Below are positions 41,632-52,505 of a stretch of DNA of 64,000 bases, piece after piece. Source of the stretch: Verrucomicrobiia bacterium (GTDB lineage Bacteria; Verrucomicrobiota; Verrucomicrobiia; Verrucomicrobiales; DEV007); assembly GCA_030427505.1 (NCBI GenBank), contig JAUICH010000011.1, forward strand, positions 62,001 through 126,000, written 5' to 3'. The notes beneath the pieces are model-generated. The model saw nothing but the letters and a program-made list of their open reading frames with translations, was not told the origin of the DNA and did no database searches. Positions within the stretch are counted from its first letter, which is position 1; each line of letters begins with the position of its first letter. The translations under genes and the position numbers were made by a program.

Positions 41632-44600
41632 ATCCCCCGACTTTCCAGATGTTCCTGAAGCTCCTTTCCCGCCGGTTTAGCATCGCGTCTGTCATCGCCA
41701 TTCCATTGGTGGCTTTATTAGGCTTTACATCCGTCTCACGGGCCGGTGAGATCCAGTTCAATCGCGACATCCGGCCCATCCTTTCGGACAAGTGTTTCCA
41801 GTGCCACGGCCCGGACGCCAAGAAGCGCGAGGCGGACCTGAGGCTGGACGAACGCGAGCCCGCTATCGCCGACTTGGGCGGGTATGCCGCCATCGTCCCC
41901 GGGAAGCCGGAGGACAGCGAAGTTTTCCTGCGCGTCACCGCCCCGGACCAGGACGACATCATGCCGCCGCCGGAGGCGAAGAAAACGCTTAGCGAAAAAG
42001 AAATCGCGCTCTTGAAACAGTGGATCGCGGATGGAGCGGAATACCAGGCGCACTGGTCTTTCCTGCCACTGTCGGACGCGGCGCCCCCCAAAGTGGATGG
42101 CGCGGAGCATCCCGGCTGGGAGAAGAACGGCATCGATGCCTTCGTCCTGCGGCGGCTGGAGGCGGAGGGGCTGTCCCCTTCCCCGGAGGCACCACGGGAA
42201 ATGCTGATCCGCCGCCTCTACCTGGACCTCCTTGGTCTGCTGCCCCCGCCAGAAGCGGTGATGTCATTCGTTAGCGACACCAGGCCGGAGGCTTACGAAA
42301 CGCTGGTGGACGATCTCCTAGACAATCCGCACTACGGCGAACGCTGGGGCCGCCACTGGCTGGACCAGGCGCGCTACGCGGATTCCCATGGCTACACCAT
42401 CGACGGCGACCGGGTCATGTGGCCGTATCGCGACTGGGTGATCCGGGCGGTGAATGACGACCTGCCCTTTGATCGCTTCACCATCGAGCAACTGGCGGGC
42501 GATCTCCTTTCCAACCCCACCAAGGCGCAACTGGTCGCGACCGGCTTCCACCGCAATACCCTGATCAACCAGGAAGGCGGCACGGATGACGAGCAGTTCC
42601 GCAATGAAGAAGTGGTGGACCGGGTGAACACCACCGGCGCTGTCTGGTTAGGACTAACGGTAGGCTGCGCTCAGTGCCACTCCCACAAGTTCGATCACAT
42701 CACGCAGCAGGAATTCTACGAGCTGTTCGCCTTCTTCAATTCCGGCGAAGACGTGAACAACGCGGGCCCCACCGTCGAGGTCAGCGAAAACGAACTCTTC
42801 CTCCGCGACCCGGACCCCGCCCAGATGCGGGCGCTGGAAACTGCTCAGAAGAACCTGACCCGCCTGGAGAAATCCGCCGCGACCCGCCGCCAAGCCTGGG
42901 AGAAAACCTTGCTCCAGACCTCGCCCGAAGTTTCCACGCCGGAATGGGAACCGCTGGAAGCACGGAAGTTCACCAGCTCCGGCGGAGCCGAATTGCGGAA
43001 GCTGGAGGACGGCTCCCTCCTGGCGGGCCGGGGCGCGGGCACGGAAATTTACACCGTCATTTTCCAAGCCAAGCCCATCGAAACGCGGGGCCTCCGGCTG
43101 CGGGTCATCCCTCATGACTCTCTACCTAAGCAGGGACCCGGCCTGGCGGGGAACGGAAACTTCATCCTGACCGGTTTCGAGGTCTGGCAGGGCGAGCGGC
43201 GGATTCCCGTGGTGGCGGCCCAGGCGGACCACTCGCAGCCGGATTACCCGATTTCCCTGGCCATTGACAGCAACGCCAGGAGCGGCTGGGCCATCAACGT
43301 GGGACGGGACACGCCGAAGGGCGTGAAAATGAATGCCGAGCACCAGGCGGAATTTGTCCTGGGCGAAGCCGTGGCGGCGGGACAGCCGCTGACCGTGGTG
43401 TTGCGCCACGAGGGGAACGGCAATTTCTACAACATAGGCCGCTTCGCCCTGGAAGCCAGCGCCACCCCGCCCTCCACTGACCAGATGGCGAACCTCCTGA
43501 CCATCGCCAAGCTTCCGGAGAAGGAACGATCCGAAGCGCAAAAGAAAGAGATCGAAGCCGCCTTCGAAGGAGCCGACGTGGAGCGCAAGACGGCGCGCTC
43601 GGAAGTCAGCCGCCTGCGGAAAGAGCTGGGGCTCGGTTCGCCGGTTAGCGCCATGGTCATGCGCGACCTGGAGGAACCCCGCGTCACCTATCTGCACAGC
43701 CGGGGAAATTTCCTGACCCTGGACAAAGAACTCGGCCCCCTCCAGCCCGGCGTGCCCGCCGTGTTACCGCCGCTGGAAGAATCCCAGAATGACCAACCCG
43801 CCACGCGGCTGGACCTGGCCCAATGGCTCGTCCGCGCGGATCAACCGCTGACCCCGCGCGTGACAGTGAACCGCGTCTGGATGCGCTACTTTGGCAAGGG
43901 ACTGGTGGAAACGGAAAACGACTTCGGCACGCAGGGTTCCCTGCCGTCGCACCCCGAACTGCTCGACTGGCTCAGCCGCCAGTTTGTGGAGCGGGGCTGG
44001 TCGATGAAGAAGCTGCACACGTTAATCGTTATGTCCGCGACCTACCGGCAGGATTCCCGGCACCGCGCGGACCTGGCGGAAGCGGACCCGCTGAACCACC
44101 TGCTGGCCCGGCAGAATCGCATCCGCTTTGACGCGGAGATTGTTCGCGACGCGGCCCTCTCCGCCAGCGCCTTGCTGACGCCAAAGATCGGCGGCCCCAG
44201 CGTGCGCCCGCCCCAGCCGGAGGGCGTCTATGCTTTCACTCAGAATAAAAAGAAGTGGGATGCCGACACGGATGACAACCGCTTCCGCCGGGCGATGTAC
44301 ACGCGCTTCTACCGCAGCGCTCCCTACCCCATGCTGACCACCTTTGACTCGCCGGATTTCCAGAACACCTGCACCCGCCGCGCGCGTTCGAACACGCCGC
44401 TCCAGTCTCTCACCATGGCGAATGACGAAGCGCTTTTCGAAATGGCCCAGGGTCTCGGCGCCCGATTGATGCGGGAAGTGCCCGGCACGGACAGCACGGC
44501 CAACCGGGAGCGCATTTCGCGTGCCTTCCTCCTCTGTTATGCCCGCCCCCCGGCGGAGCCGGAACTGGAAACCGTGGCCGCTTTCCAGGAGCAGCAGGCG

Positions 44601-44750
44601 GACAGCTTCCGCGCCGCGCCGGACGCGGCCCAGGCCGTGGCCCCTGGCCCTGACAAAGCTCCCAAAGGGTTCGATCCCGCCACCGCCGCGTCTTGGACGG
44701 CCGTGGCCCGCGCCCTGATGAACACGGACGAATTTATCACTCGCGAATAA
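41628..44750 (+). CDS. PSD1 / planctomycete cytochrome c protein (DUF1549-DUF1553)
   Basis: 1040 aa from the ATG at 41628, which overlaps the upstream stop by four bases. Signal peptide to about residue 39 (VSRAG). Domains: PSCyt1 cytochrome segment with CFQCH (Cys56, Cys59, His60) in FNRDIRPILSDKCFQCHGPD; DUF1549 from about 167 to 375; a discoidin/carbohydrate-binding-like beta domain about 440-610; DUF1553 from about 727 to the end (LVRADQPLTPRVTVNRVWMR). A second CxxCH occurs inside DUF1549 (CAQCHSHKFDH), as is usual in the family. Function unknown, always exported, and nearly always followed by DUF1501, as here. Its place behind a sigma/FecR pair shows that it is inducible. Confidence 0.95.
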   Translation: MNPPTFQMFLKLLSRRFSIASVIAIPLVALLGFTSVSRAGEIQFNRDIRPILSDKCFQCHGPDAKKREADLRLDEREPAIADLGGYAAIVPGKPEDSEVFLRVTAPDQDDIMPPPEAKKTLSEKEIALLKQWIADGAEYQAHWSFLPLSDAAPPKVDGAEHPGWEKNGIDAFVLRRLEAEGLSPSPEAPREMLIRRLYLDLLGLLPPPEAVMSFVSDTRPEAYETLVDDLLDNPHYGERWGRHWLDQARYADSHGYTIDGDRVMWPYRDWVIRAVNDDLPFDRFTIEQLAGDLLSNPTKAQLVATGFHRNTLINQEGGTDDEQFRNEEVVDRVNTTGAVWLGLTVGCAQCHSHKFDHITQQEFYELFAFFNSGEDVNNAGPTVEVSENELFLRDPDPAQMRALETAQKNLTRLEKSAATRRQAWEKTLLQTSPEVSTPEWEPLEARKFTSSGGAELRKLEDGSLLAGRGAGTEIYTVIFQAKPIETRGLRLRVIPHDSLPKQGPGLAGNGNFILTGFEVWQGERRIPVVAAQADHSQPDYPISLAIDSNARSGWAINVGRDTPKGVKMNAEHQAEFVLGEAVAAGQPLTVVLRHEGNGNFYNIGRFALEASATPPSTDQMANLLTIAKLPEKERSEAQKKEIEAAFEGADVERKTARSEVSRLRKELGLGSPVSAMVMRDLEEPRVTYLHSRGNFLTLDKELGPLQPGVPAVLPPLEESQNDQPATRLDLAQWLVRADQPLTPRVTVNRVWMRYFGKGLVETENDFGTQGSLPSHPELLDWLSRQFVERGWSMKKLHTLIVMSATYRQDSRHRADLAEADPLNHLLARQNRIRFDAEIVRDAALSASALLTPKIGGPSVRPPQPEGVYAFTQNKKKWDADTDDNRFRRAMYTRFYRSAPYPMLTTFDSPDFQNTCTRRARSNTPLQSLTMANDEALFEMAQGLGARLMREVPGTDSTANRERISRAFLLCYARPPAEPELETVAAFQEQQADSFRAAPDAAQAVAPGPDKAPKGFDPATAASWTAVARALMNTDEFITRE

Positions 44751-44768
44751 GCAAGACAGACCCCGCTA

Positions 44769-46265
<1,497 letters not shown>

Positions 46266-46955
46266 CGCGGAGGAAGGGAACTGGCGAACCGCGCACGCAC
46301 GCGACCTTTCAGGCCGCTAATTATTTCTATCGGACACACAGGCCTGAACGGCCTGTGCTTTGCGCAAGCGAGCCTTCGGCCCGCCCCTATATACGCTAGG
46401 TTACTCTGTAAGTAAGCAAGAACAGGTGGTATTAGCCCGCCGAATCCCAAGCTTCCCGGGGAAGCGAAGCTTCTTTTGAGTGCGCCGAATCTTTTCCGCC
46501 AGTCCGGCTCGGACCGCTTTGGGGAAGGTAGCCGGAGGCGTGGCGGGGGAAAAAGCGTTCGCACCCTCTTCGATCCGTCCTTATGCCTCGTTTCGCCACC
46601 AACTCCAAACGCCCAAGCCACCGGAAGAGACCGGCTGTACAGGTCAGGAAAAATAACAAGGAAAGATCGCTGCAATCCAAAGAGGCTTGCCCCCGCTGTC
46701 GGGATTGAGGGATCAGGTTGAGAGACGGCTTAAGGTATCTCCCCCCACCGCGCCTTCGGCTACCGGCCCCAGAGCGGCAAAAGAAAATTTGCCGCACTCT
46801 AGAGAAGCTGCGCTTCCTCAATCAATTTGAAGCGGATTGGCCAGATCTCTGGTTATGGATCGATTTATTCGAGAGGCCCGGCGAATAAAAATCCCCGGCG
46901 GAATTTTGCCGACTTCGATTGATTTTCCGGCCCGTTTTCCGGTAAACCTTACCGG
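46266..46955. other. Intergenic region with palindromic repeat and hairpin
   Basis: 690 bases. Contains the second copy of the palindromic element (about 46305-46385) and a hairpin AGAG-CGGCAAA / TTTGCCG-CA-CTCT (46771-46800) without a T-run. Frames such as 46432-46821 on the minus strand have no domain, no signal and an Arg/Ser-rich make-up, so I do not call them. The middle part may be decayed sequence. Confidence 0.5.
46305..46385. repeat. Palindromic intergenic repeat, copy 2
   Basis: Central perfect inverted repeat CACAGGCC-tgaac-GGCCTGTG (46337-46357), preceded by CTTTCAGGCCGC and followed by CTTTGCGCAAGCGAGCC and TTCGGCCC. The flanks match copy 1 at 6046-6133 while the stem sequence differs. 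Confidence 0.55.
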
Positions 46956-47879
46956 ATGTTCAAGCTGCGCCAGATGCGGAAGGAGGATTGGCCGGAGGTG
47001 GCCAACCTGATCTACCTCTCGACCAATTTCTGGTATCAGACCCACGGGCGAGACCGGATCTTTCGCGGCTTGCCGGAGGACGCGCTGTTATTCTGCCAGG
47101 TCTATCACGACCTGGAACCCGGCTGCGGCATCGTGGCGGAGCACGAGCGGTCCGGGATGATCATCGGCTCCTGCTTTTATCACCCGCGGGAGACGCACGT
47201 GTCCCTGGGAATTCTAAACGTGCACCCGAATCACTTCGGGGACGGCGTGGCGGGCGCCATCGTGGATGCCATCATCCGCTTTTCCGAAGAACAGGACCTG
47301 CCTCTGCGGCTCGTTTCCAGCGCCCTGAACCTGGACTCCTTTTCCCTCTACTCCCGAAAAGGATTCACGCCCTACGCGGTGTATCAGGACATGTATGTCC
47401 AGGTGCCGAAGCAGGGCCTGGACACGGAGGGCTTCCCCCTGGAAAACGTGCGCGAGGCGGACTTGGAAGACGTCTCCGCCATGGGCGCGCTGGAGTTCGA
47501 AATAAGCGGCATCAGCCGGGAGCGGGACTATTGCTACTTCATCGAAAACGACACCGGCATCTGGAGCGTGTCCGTTTACGAGGAGCCCGGCGGCGGTATT
47601 GAGGGCTTCCTGGTGTCCGTGAATCACCCCGCCAGCAACATGCTGGGCCCTGGAGTGGCCCTCAACGCGGACGTGGCGGCCACGCTCATCGCGCACCAGC
47701 TCGACCAGCACCGGGGCCGCTCGCCCGTTTTCCTGGTTCCCGCCACCGAAACCGCCCTGGTGCAGAAGCTCTACGGCCTGGGCGCGAAGAACTGCGAACT
47801 CCATTTCGGGCAGGTCCGGGGCGAAAGCCAGCCGATCAATGGGGTGGTCATGCCTACGTTTATGCCAGAAACGGGATGA
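46956..47879 (+). CDS. Tandem GNAT N-acetyltransferase-like protein
   Basis: 307 aa. Two GNAT-like halves. The first (residues 1-150) carries the better preserved acetyl-CoA region (SLGILNVHPNHFGDGVAGAI) and a helix-strand end (NLDSFSLYSRKGFTPYAVY) typical of the fold. The second (about 155-300) starts with RE(A)DLEDVSAMGALEFEISG and lacks an obvious R/Q-x-x-G-x-G/A loop, so it may be structural or bind the acceptor. Double-GNAT proteins include mycothiol synthase and many uncharacterised enzymes. The substrate is unknown. Single gene in its own transcript, 169 bases before sthA. Confidence 0.82.
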   Translation: MFKLRQMRKEDWPEVANLIYLSTNFWYQTHGRDRIFRGLPEDALLFCQVYHDLEPGCGIVAEHERSGMIIGSCFYHPRETHVSLGILNVHPNHFGDGVAGAIVDAIIRFSEEQDLPLRLVSSALNLDSFSLYSRKGFTPYAVYQDMYVQVPKQGLDTEGFPLENVREADLEDVSAMGALEFEISGISRERDYCYFIENDTGIWSVSVYEEPGGGIEGFLVSVNHPASNMLGPGVALNADVAATLIAHQLDQHRGRSPVFLVPATETALVQKLYGLGAKNCELHFGQVRGESQPINGVVMPTFMPETG

Positions 47880-48048
47880 ATCTTCCAACCGGTCTCGCGG
47901 GATAACCCTTTGCATCTGGCGCAATTGTTGCTTGGAATAGGGGTCCAGAAACCACCTGGGTCACCAGACCCGTTGAGTCTGCGTGTGTTGCAATAATGTT
48001 ACGCAGACAGATTCGCCCTTCCCCACCGGGGAGTCACAGTGCCATCAC

Positions 48049-49518
48049 ATGTCAGACCGTTACGATTTCGACCTCCTTTGTATCGGCAGCGGCCCCGCCG
48101 GGCAGCGAGCCGCCGTCCAGGCCGCCAAATTGGGAAAACGCGTGGCCGTCATCGAAAAACAGCGCTGCATCGGCGGCGTCTGTATCGAGACGGGCACCAT
48201 CCCTTCCAAGACCTTTCGCGAAGCCGTCCGCCGCTACTTTTCCCGGCCCGGTTTCGAGCAGGGCGCCAATTACGAAGCCCGGCAGCGCCCCACCATGGAG
48301 CAACTGTTCGCCCATGTGGAAAACGTCATTCAGAAGGAAACCGAAACGGTTCAGGACGCCCTGGCGCGAAATGACGTCACGGTCATCCGGGGTCGAGGAG
48401 CTTTCGTGGACCCGCACACCGTGGAGGTGGAAGGGCTGGAAGGAAAACGCAAGGTTTCGAGCGAAAAGATTCTCATCGCCGTCGGAACCAATCCCTCCAA
48501 ACCGCGCGGCGTCACGCCAGATGGCGAGGTGATCATTACTTCCGACGGGCTGCTGCACATGACGAAGCTGCCGCGAAAAATGGCGGTCGTCGGCGCCGGC
48601 GTTATCGGCATTGAGTACGCCTCCATGTTCGCCGCGCTCGGGGTGAAAGTCACCATCATCGACAAGCGGCCCCGTCCCCTGGAGTTCCTGGATCACGAAA
48701 TTGTGGACGAACTCGTCCACCAGATGCGCAAGCAGGACGTGACCTTCCGCTGCGGCGACGGAGTCGCGAACATCGAGATCGTGGACGACGGCACCGGGCG
48801 CCAGGGCCTGCTGGAACTGGAGTCCGGCAAGCACATCGTGGCAGACTTCATTCTCTTTTCCGTGGGCCGCGTCGGAGCCACCGACAAGCTGAACCTGGAT
48901 GCCGCCGGATTGAAAGCAGACGACCGGGGCCGCCTGAAAGTGGACGACAACCTCAAGACGGAGGTCGATCACATCTACGCCGCCGGAGACGTTATCGGCT
49001 ACCCGGCTCTCGCGGCCACGTCCAGCGAGCAGGGACGCATCGCCGCCGGGCACATGTTCGGCCTGAAGCCGAAGCCCATGGCCGCCCACTTCCCTATCGG
49101 TATCTACGCCATTCCGGAAATCTCCATGGTGGGCGAAACGGAAGAACAGCTTACCGACAAGAAGGTGCCTTACGAAACCGGCATCGCCCGGTATCGGGAA
49201 ATCGCCCGCGGCCAGATCGTGGGCGACGACTCCGGGATGTTTAAGATGATCTTCAACCGGGAAGACGGCAAGCTCCTCGGCGTGCATTGCATCGGCTCTG
49301 GCGCGACCGAACTGATCCACGTGGGACAGGCCGTTATCGGCCTGGGCGGCGGGCTGGATTATTTCATGGACACGGTCTTCAACTACCCCACCCTGGCCGA
49401 GTGCTACAAGGTGGCGGCCTACAACGCGGCGAATAAGATCGAATACACCCGCCGCATCAGTAAATTGAAGGCAAAGAAACCCGCGACCGAACCCAAGAAA
49501 GAAACTCAGCCGGCGTGA
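48049..49518 (+). CDS. sthA: Soluble pyridine nucleotide transhydrogenase (Si-specific)
   Basis: 489 aa FAD enzyme of the pyridine nucleotide-disulfide oxidoreductase superfamily that interconverts NADPH/NAD+ and NADP+/NADH in the cytoplasm. FAD site CIGSGPAGQRAA is near residue 14; a second GxGxxG (VVGAGVIGIEYASM) near residue 185 binds NAD(P). The redox-loop position reads CIETGTIPSK: one cysteine and no CxxxxC pair, which is normal for SthA and separates it from lipoamide and mercuric reductases. The C-terminal dimer domain (GVHCIGSGATELIHVGQAVI) is complete. The chosen ATG gives a standard N-terminus; the frame is open 66 bases upstream without support. Confidence 0.93.
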   Translation: MSDRYDFDLLCIGSGPAGQRAAVQAAKLGKRVAVIEKQRCIGGVCIETGTIPSKTFREAVRRYFSRPGFEQGANYEARQRPTMEQLFAHVENVIQKETETVQDALARNDVTVIRGRGAFVDPHTVEVEGLEGKRKVSSEKILIAVGTNPSKPRGVTPDGEVIITSDGLLHMTKLPRKMAVVGAGVIGIEYASMFAALGVKVTIIDKRPRPLEFLDHEIVDELVHQMRKQDVTFRCGDGVANIEIVDDGTGRQGLLELESGKHIVADFILFSVGRVGATDKLNLDAAGLKADDRGRLKVDDNLKTEVDHIYAAGDVIGYPALAATSSEQGRIAAGHMFGLKPKPMAAHFPIGIYAIPEISMVGETEEQLTDKKVPYETGIARYREIARGQIVGDDSGMFKMIFNREDGKLLGVHCIGSGATELIHVGQAVIGLGGGLDYFMDTVFNYPTLAECYKVAAYNAANKIEYTRRISKLKAKKPATEPKKETQPA

Positions 49519-49535
49519 AACGCTGACTTTCTAAA

Positions 49536-50156
49536 TTAGTTTTGTGGAGCGGTGGCCTTGGACGAGGCCGCCGTTTCTTTTGCCAGGAAAGGCGCCACGA
49601 CGGATTCGAGGCCGGAAAGCGTCTTCGGAGCGGCGGCGAGATTCCCCTTCTGGTCCAGTAGATAGACCGCGGGCAAGTCCCGCTCTTTGAGCCCAAACAT
49701 TTCCGAAGTCATGGGCCGGTCAGGGAAATAGACTTCGTTCAGTTGGTACCAGCGGCGGTCGCTGTAAAAGGGGAAACGGCCCCGCGCTTCGCCGTAGCTG
49801 ACCTCTCCCTGGCCGTTCTGAAATTTCAGCCACCGGTCCCAATCCCGGTCCACGGAAATACTGAGCATGAGAAAGTTCTCCTGGTCTTTGTAGGTCTGGC
49901 GGAGCTTGGCGAGCACGGGGATATGCGGTTCCCGCATTTCACTTCGCGGCGACCAGAACACCACGAGCACATAGCGGCCCTCATACTGATCCTCATACAA
50001 GGCTTCGCCCCCGGCGTTGTAGGCCAGCAACTCGGGCACCGGCTTTCCGATTTCGAGCGGGGTCTTGGGTTCCTTCGAATCCTGAGCGAAAGCGGTCAGG
50101 CGTAGCGCGGCCATCGCAACTCCTCCGGTCAGGATCTTTGTTAGAAGATACTTCAA
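49536..50156 (-). CDS. Redoxin-like thioredoxin-fold protein lacking the CxxC motif
   Basis: 206 aa if read from the TTG at 50154-50156, which gives a signal peptide (MKYLLTKILTGGVAMAALRL ending AFAQ). The ATG at 50112-50114 has a strong GGAGGAG ribosome site and would give a 192-residue protein without a full signal, so the start is uncertain. The body follows the TlpA/AhpC-type fold (GKPVPELLAYNAGGEALY, YVLVVFWSP, a late PAVYLLDQKGNL). Where the active-site WCxxC normally lies the sequence is FWSPRSEMREP, with no cysteine, so thiol chemistry is not expected. It may be a structural or binding relative. Converges on sthA. Confidence 0.72.
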   Translation of the reverse strand: MKYLLTKILTGGVAMAALRLTAFAQDSKEPKTPLEIGKPVPELLAYNAGGEALYEDQYEGRYVLVVFWSPRSEMREPHIPVLAKLRQTYKDQENFLMLSISVDRDWDRWLKFQNGQGEVSYGEARGRFPFYSDRRWYQLNEVYFPDRPMTSEMFGLKERDLPAVYLLDQKGNLAAAPKTLSGLESVVAPFLAKETAASSKATAPQN

Positions 50157-50209
50157 ATGTCCCTGCGGTTTTGGTTCCGGTTCTCTCGCGAAAGTGTGCG
50201 GCGCCTCAC

Positions 50210-51724
50210 TCAATCCACCTGCGGCGGCACGTTCCCGTAAGACCAAGGAGCCGTGAAGGGCGGCGCGGGTTCGTACTCTGGCACCGGACCGGGCGTCAGT
50301 TCCTTGGCCAGTTCGATGCCTTTGTCACGCATGAGAGTGCCCGCTTTGGGAATGAGGTTGCTGTAACTGCTCAGCCGGGTTTCATAGCCGCCCCCGCCGG
50401 GGCCCAAGGCTTCCTCCGTGGGCACGTAGCCCACGCAGCCGTTGGCCAGGCTGACGGGCCAGGTGAAGGGAAACGGAATGGCTTCTTTCTGGTCGAGGCC
50501 GAATTGGCAGAAGTACTCCGCCGGAGTGGTGACGAAAACCGCGGGCCCGACCTGTACGGCCTGGATCTCCACGTCCCGCACCGGCGTGCTTTGGATCAGG
50601 GCGTCCAGCATCACGGTTTCCTTTGCCCACACCCAGTCCGGGTCTTTGGTCAGGGCGCCTTTGGGAAATTCCTCCACCATCTTCCGCGCGGCGGCCAGGT
50701 GCGCCGGGCTCGGCTTACGGCGCTCGATCTTCAGCACCGCGTCGCGGACATCCACCGGCACCTCCCGCGTCTTGGGCAGGTCCAGCAGGACTTTTACCGC
50801 TTCCGCCCCGACGCGGCCGCCTACCTTCATCGCGTCCGGCTCGCCGCCGATGCGCTTGTAGGGCGAGGCATTGTCCACCTGGGTCACGTCTCCGGAGGCG
50901 CCGTTCAGGAAGCAGACTTTCACGTCTTCCCCCATCACGCCCTGGATGGTCTTTTCCAGGAACCAGATGTAATTCGCCGAAATGCCGGGCGGGCTGGCCG
51001 TGGCATGGCAGGCAAAGTTCACCACGCAGCCGATGAGTTTTCCTTCCAGATCCCAGACGCCGATGACTCCTACCTCCGGATCGATGGGTCCGGCTTCGGT
51101 TACCATATCCGGATTTCCCTGGCGCGGATGGGTAAAGGTCATGCCGTTCTTCATCTTCCACCGCCGGTTGAAGGACACGGTCTCTTCAATCCCCGACCCA
51201 AAACCGATCTCCGCGTCCACGCGGCTTTCGTAGGCTTCGGTCACGGCGTCCACGATGGCCGTCACAAAGGTCTTCAGATACTCCGGGTCGGCGTTTGACG
51301 ACTGCTCGTAGGCCAGGTCCTGAACCAGCGCATCGGCGTGATCAAACTCTCCCGGCAGCACCATCCCCACGGGCCCCGAGGAATGGGAATGCGAAGCGCC
51401 CAGGAGAATGGCTTCCGGCGCGATGCCGGTCTTTTCGTGAATCCGCTCTCGGGCCTCCAGCACCTGGGGCCGGCGGATGATGAGCGAGTCCAGTCCCACC
51501 AGGGCCACGGTCTTTTCGCCATCGTCAAAGACCGCCGCGCGGACCTTGCAGGGATCGTGCAGCACGGTGTGGCGGACTTTCCCGTAGCCGCCAGGGCGCT
51601 CCATCCCGATTTCCGGCGTGACGTCGCGCTCCGCGAATCCCGCCTTTACCGGAGCGGAGAAGGCTTCAAACGGAGCCAGGCACAACCCGGCCAGGGCCAA
51701 CACACAAAACAGAGGCTTTTTCAT
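50210..51724 (-). CDS. Neutral/alkaline non-lysosomal ceramidase N-terminal-like secreted protein
   Basis: 504 aa from the ATG at 51722-51724, opening a signal peptide (MKKPLFCVLALAGLCLAPF). The mature part resembles the N-terminal zinc domain of neutral ceramidases (PF04734): KAGFAERDVTPEIGMERPGG at the start, ALVGLDSLIIRR, ASHSHSSGPVGM as likely zinc-binding His-x-His, VNFACHATASPPG, and FLNGASGDVTQVDN. In PVC bacteria this domain is common without the ceramidase C-terminal part, as here, and the true substrate is generally unknown. The gene's upstream region (51725-52505) is packed with repeats. Confidence 0.85.
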   Translation of the reverse strand: MKKPLFCVLALAGLCLAPFEAFSAPVKAGFAERDVTPEIGMERPGGYGKVRHTVLHDPCKVRAAVFDDGEKTVALVGLDSLIIRRPQVLEARERIHEKTGIAPEAILLGASHSHSSGPVGMVLPGEFDHADALVQDLAYEQSSNADPEYLKTFVTAIVDAVTEAYESRVDAEIGFGSGIEETVSFNRRWKMKNGMTFTHPRQGNPDMVTEAGPIDPEVGVIGVWDLEGKLIGCVVNFACHATASPPGISANYIWFLEKTIQGVMGEDVKVCFLNGASGDVTQVDNASPYKRIGGEPDAMKVGGRVGAEAVKVLLDLPKTREVPVDVRDAVLKIERRKPSPAHLAAARKMVEEFPKGALTKDPDWVWAKETVMLDALIQSTPVRDVEIQAVQVGPAVFVTTPAEYFCQFGLDQKEAIPFPFTWPVSLANGCVGYVPTEEALGPGGGGYETRLSSYSNLIPKAGTLMRDKGIELAKELTPGPVPEYEPAPPFTAPWSYGNVPPQVD

Positions 51725-51828
51725 CGGGGGGGAAGGTTTCGCTTTCAGTTCCAGGTTTCTTGGAACCGTACAGCAAGCAAAACGTTCACTGCCAGCACAT
51801 TCCGGCCACGGCGGCATTTCGGCTTCGT

Positions 51829-52263
51829 GGGCCATTCGCGAACGCGCCCGGGGATCGCGTTCTGCTTTGGGTCGGTGATGGAATTTTAACCACAGAGGGC
51901 TCAGAGGACACAGAGTATTCTGGAGCAGCACGCTTTCGGGACTGAAGGTGGTCCTTCGACCTCAGGGGTCCGAGCCGGACTGGCTGGAAACTCGCGAACC
52001 GGATGATCGCTATTTCGACGGCGACACCGGTTGCCGTTCAGTAGCGGCCACGAAAGGTCCAAATCAACCGGACGAGTTGCCCGGCGGGCCATTCGCGAAC
52101 GCGCCCGGGGATCGCGTTCTGCCTTGGGTCGGTGATGGAATTTGAACCACAGAGGGCTCAGAGGACACAGAGTATTCCGGAGCAGCACGCGTTCGGGACT
52201 GAAGGTGGTCCTTCGACCTCCGGGGTCCGAGCCGGACTGGCTGGAAACTGGCGAACCGGATGA
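51829..52263. repeat. Direct duplication of a ~178-bp repeat, 257-bp spacing
   Basis: Copy 1 51829-52006 and copy 2 52086-52263 are almost identical by eye. Both open with GGGCCATTCGCGAACGCGCC, continue through GGGGATCGCGTTCTG, AACCACAGAGGGCTCAGAGG, ACACAGAGTATTC, GCAGCACGC, GGTGGTCCTTCGACCTC and end CGAACCGGATGA. Only a few substitutions separate them, indicating recent duplication. The 79-base spacer between copies is not repeated. Confidence 0.88.
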
Positions 52264-52443
52264 GTGTAAGATGGCGGCCGTAGCTTAGTAGTCCGTCAAT
52301 GTTGAGATGAGAGATGCTTGGTCTGAAAAGAAAGCCGTCAGGGAGGAGGCGCGGAGCGGTCTTTTTGGCCGGGGCCTTCGTTGCTCTTCAGTCAGTAATG
52401 ATTTACGCGAAAGGTCCTACTGAACCCCTGATGCTTCTTCTAC

Positions 52444-52482
52444 GGCCATTCGCGAACGCGCTCGGAGATCGCGTTCCACCTT
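52444..52482 (+). repeat. REP-like repeat copy (third in this gap)
   Basis: GGCCATTCGCGAACGCG, then CTCGGAGATCGCGTTCCACC. It combines the first half seen in the 51829 and 52086 copies with the GGAGATCGCGTTCCACC half seen at 17629 and 39051, so it is the best single representative of the family. Confidence 0.75.
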
Positions 52483-52505
52483 AGACCAAAACAGCCGCGT
52501 AGCCC

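Larger units (their letters stand above)
51725..52505. other. Repeat-rich intergenic region
   Basis: 781 bases without a gene. Made mostly of a direct duplication of about 178 bp (51829-52006 and 52086-52263, offset 257), each copy starting with a REP-like element and containing CACAGAG motifs, plus a third REP-like copy at 52444-52482. The stretch 52264-52443 shows nothing recognisable. Confidence 0.75.

Noticed and set aside
46432-46821. Possible minus-strand gene in the 46.3-46.9 kb gap
   Set aside because: Arg/Ser-rich, no domain or signal, and no ribosome site; looks like non-coding or decayed DNA.
48160-48210. Missing redox cysteine pair in SthA as an anomaly
   Set aside because: Lack of the CxxxxC pair is normal for soluble pyridine nucleotide transhydrogenases.
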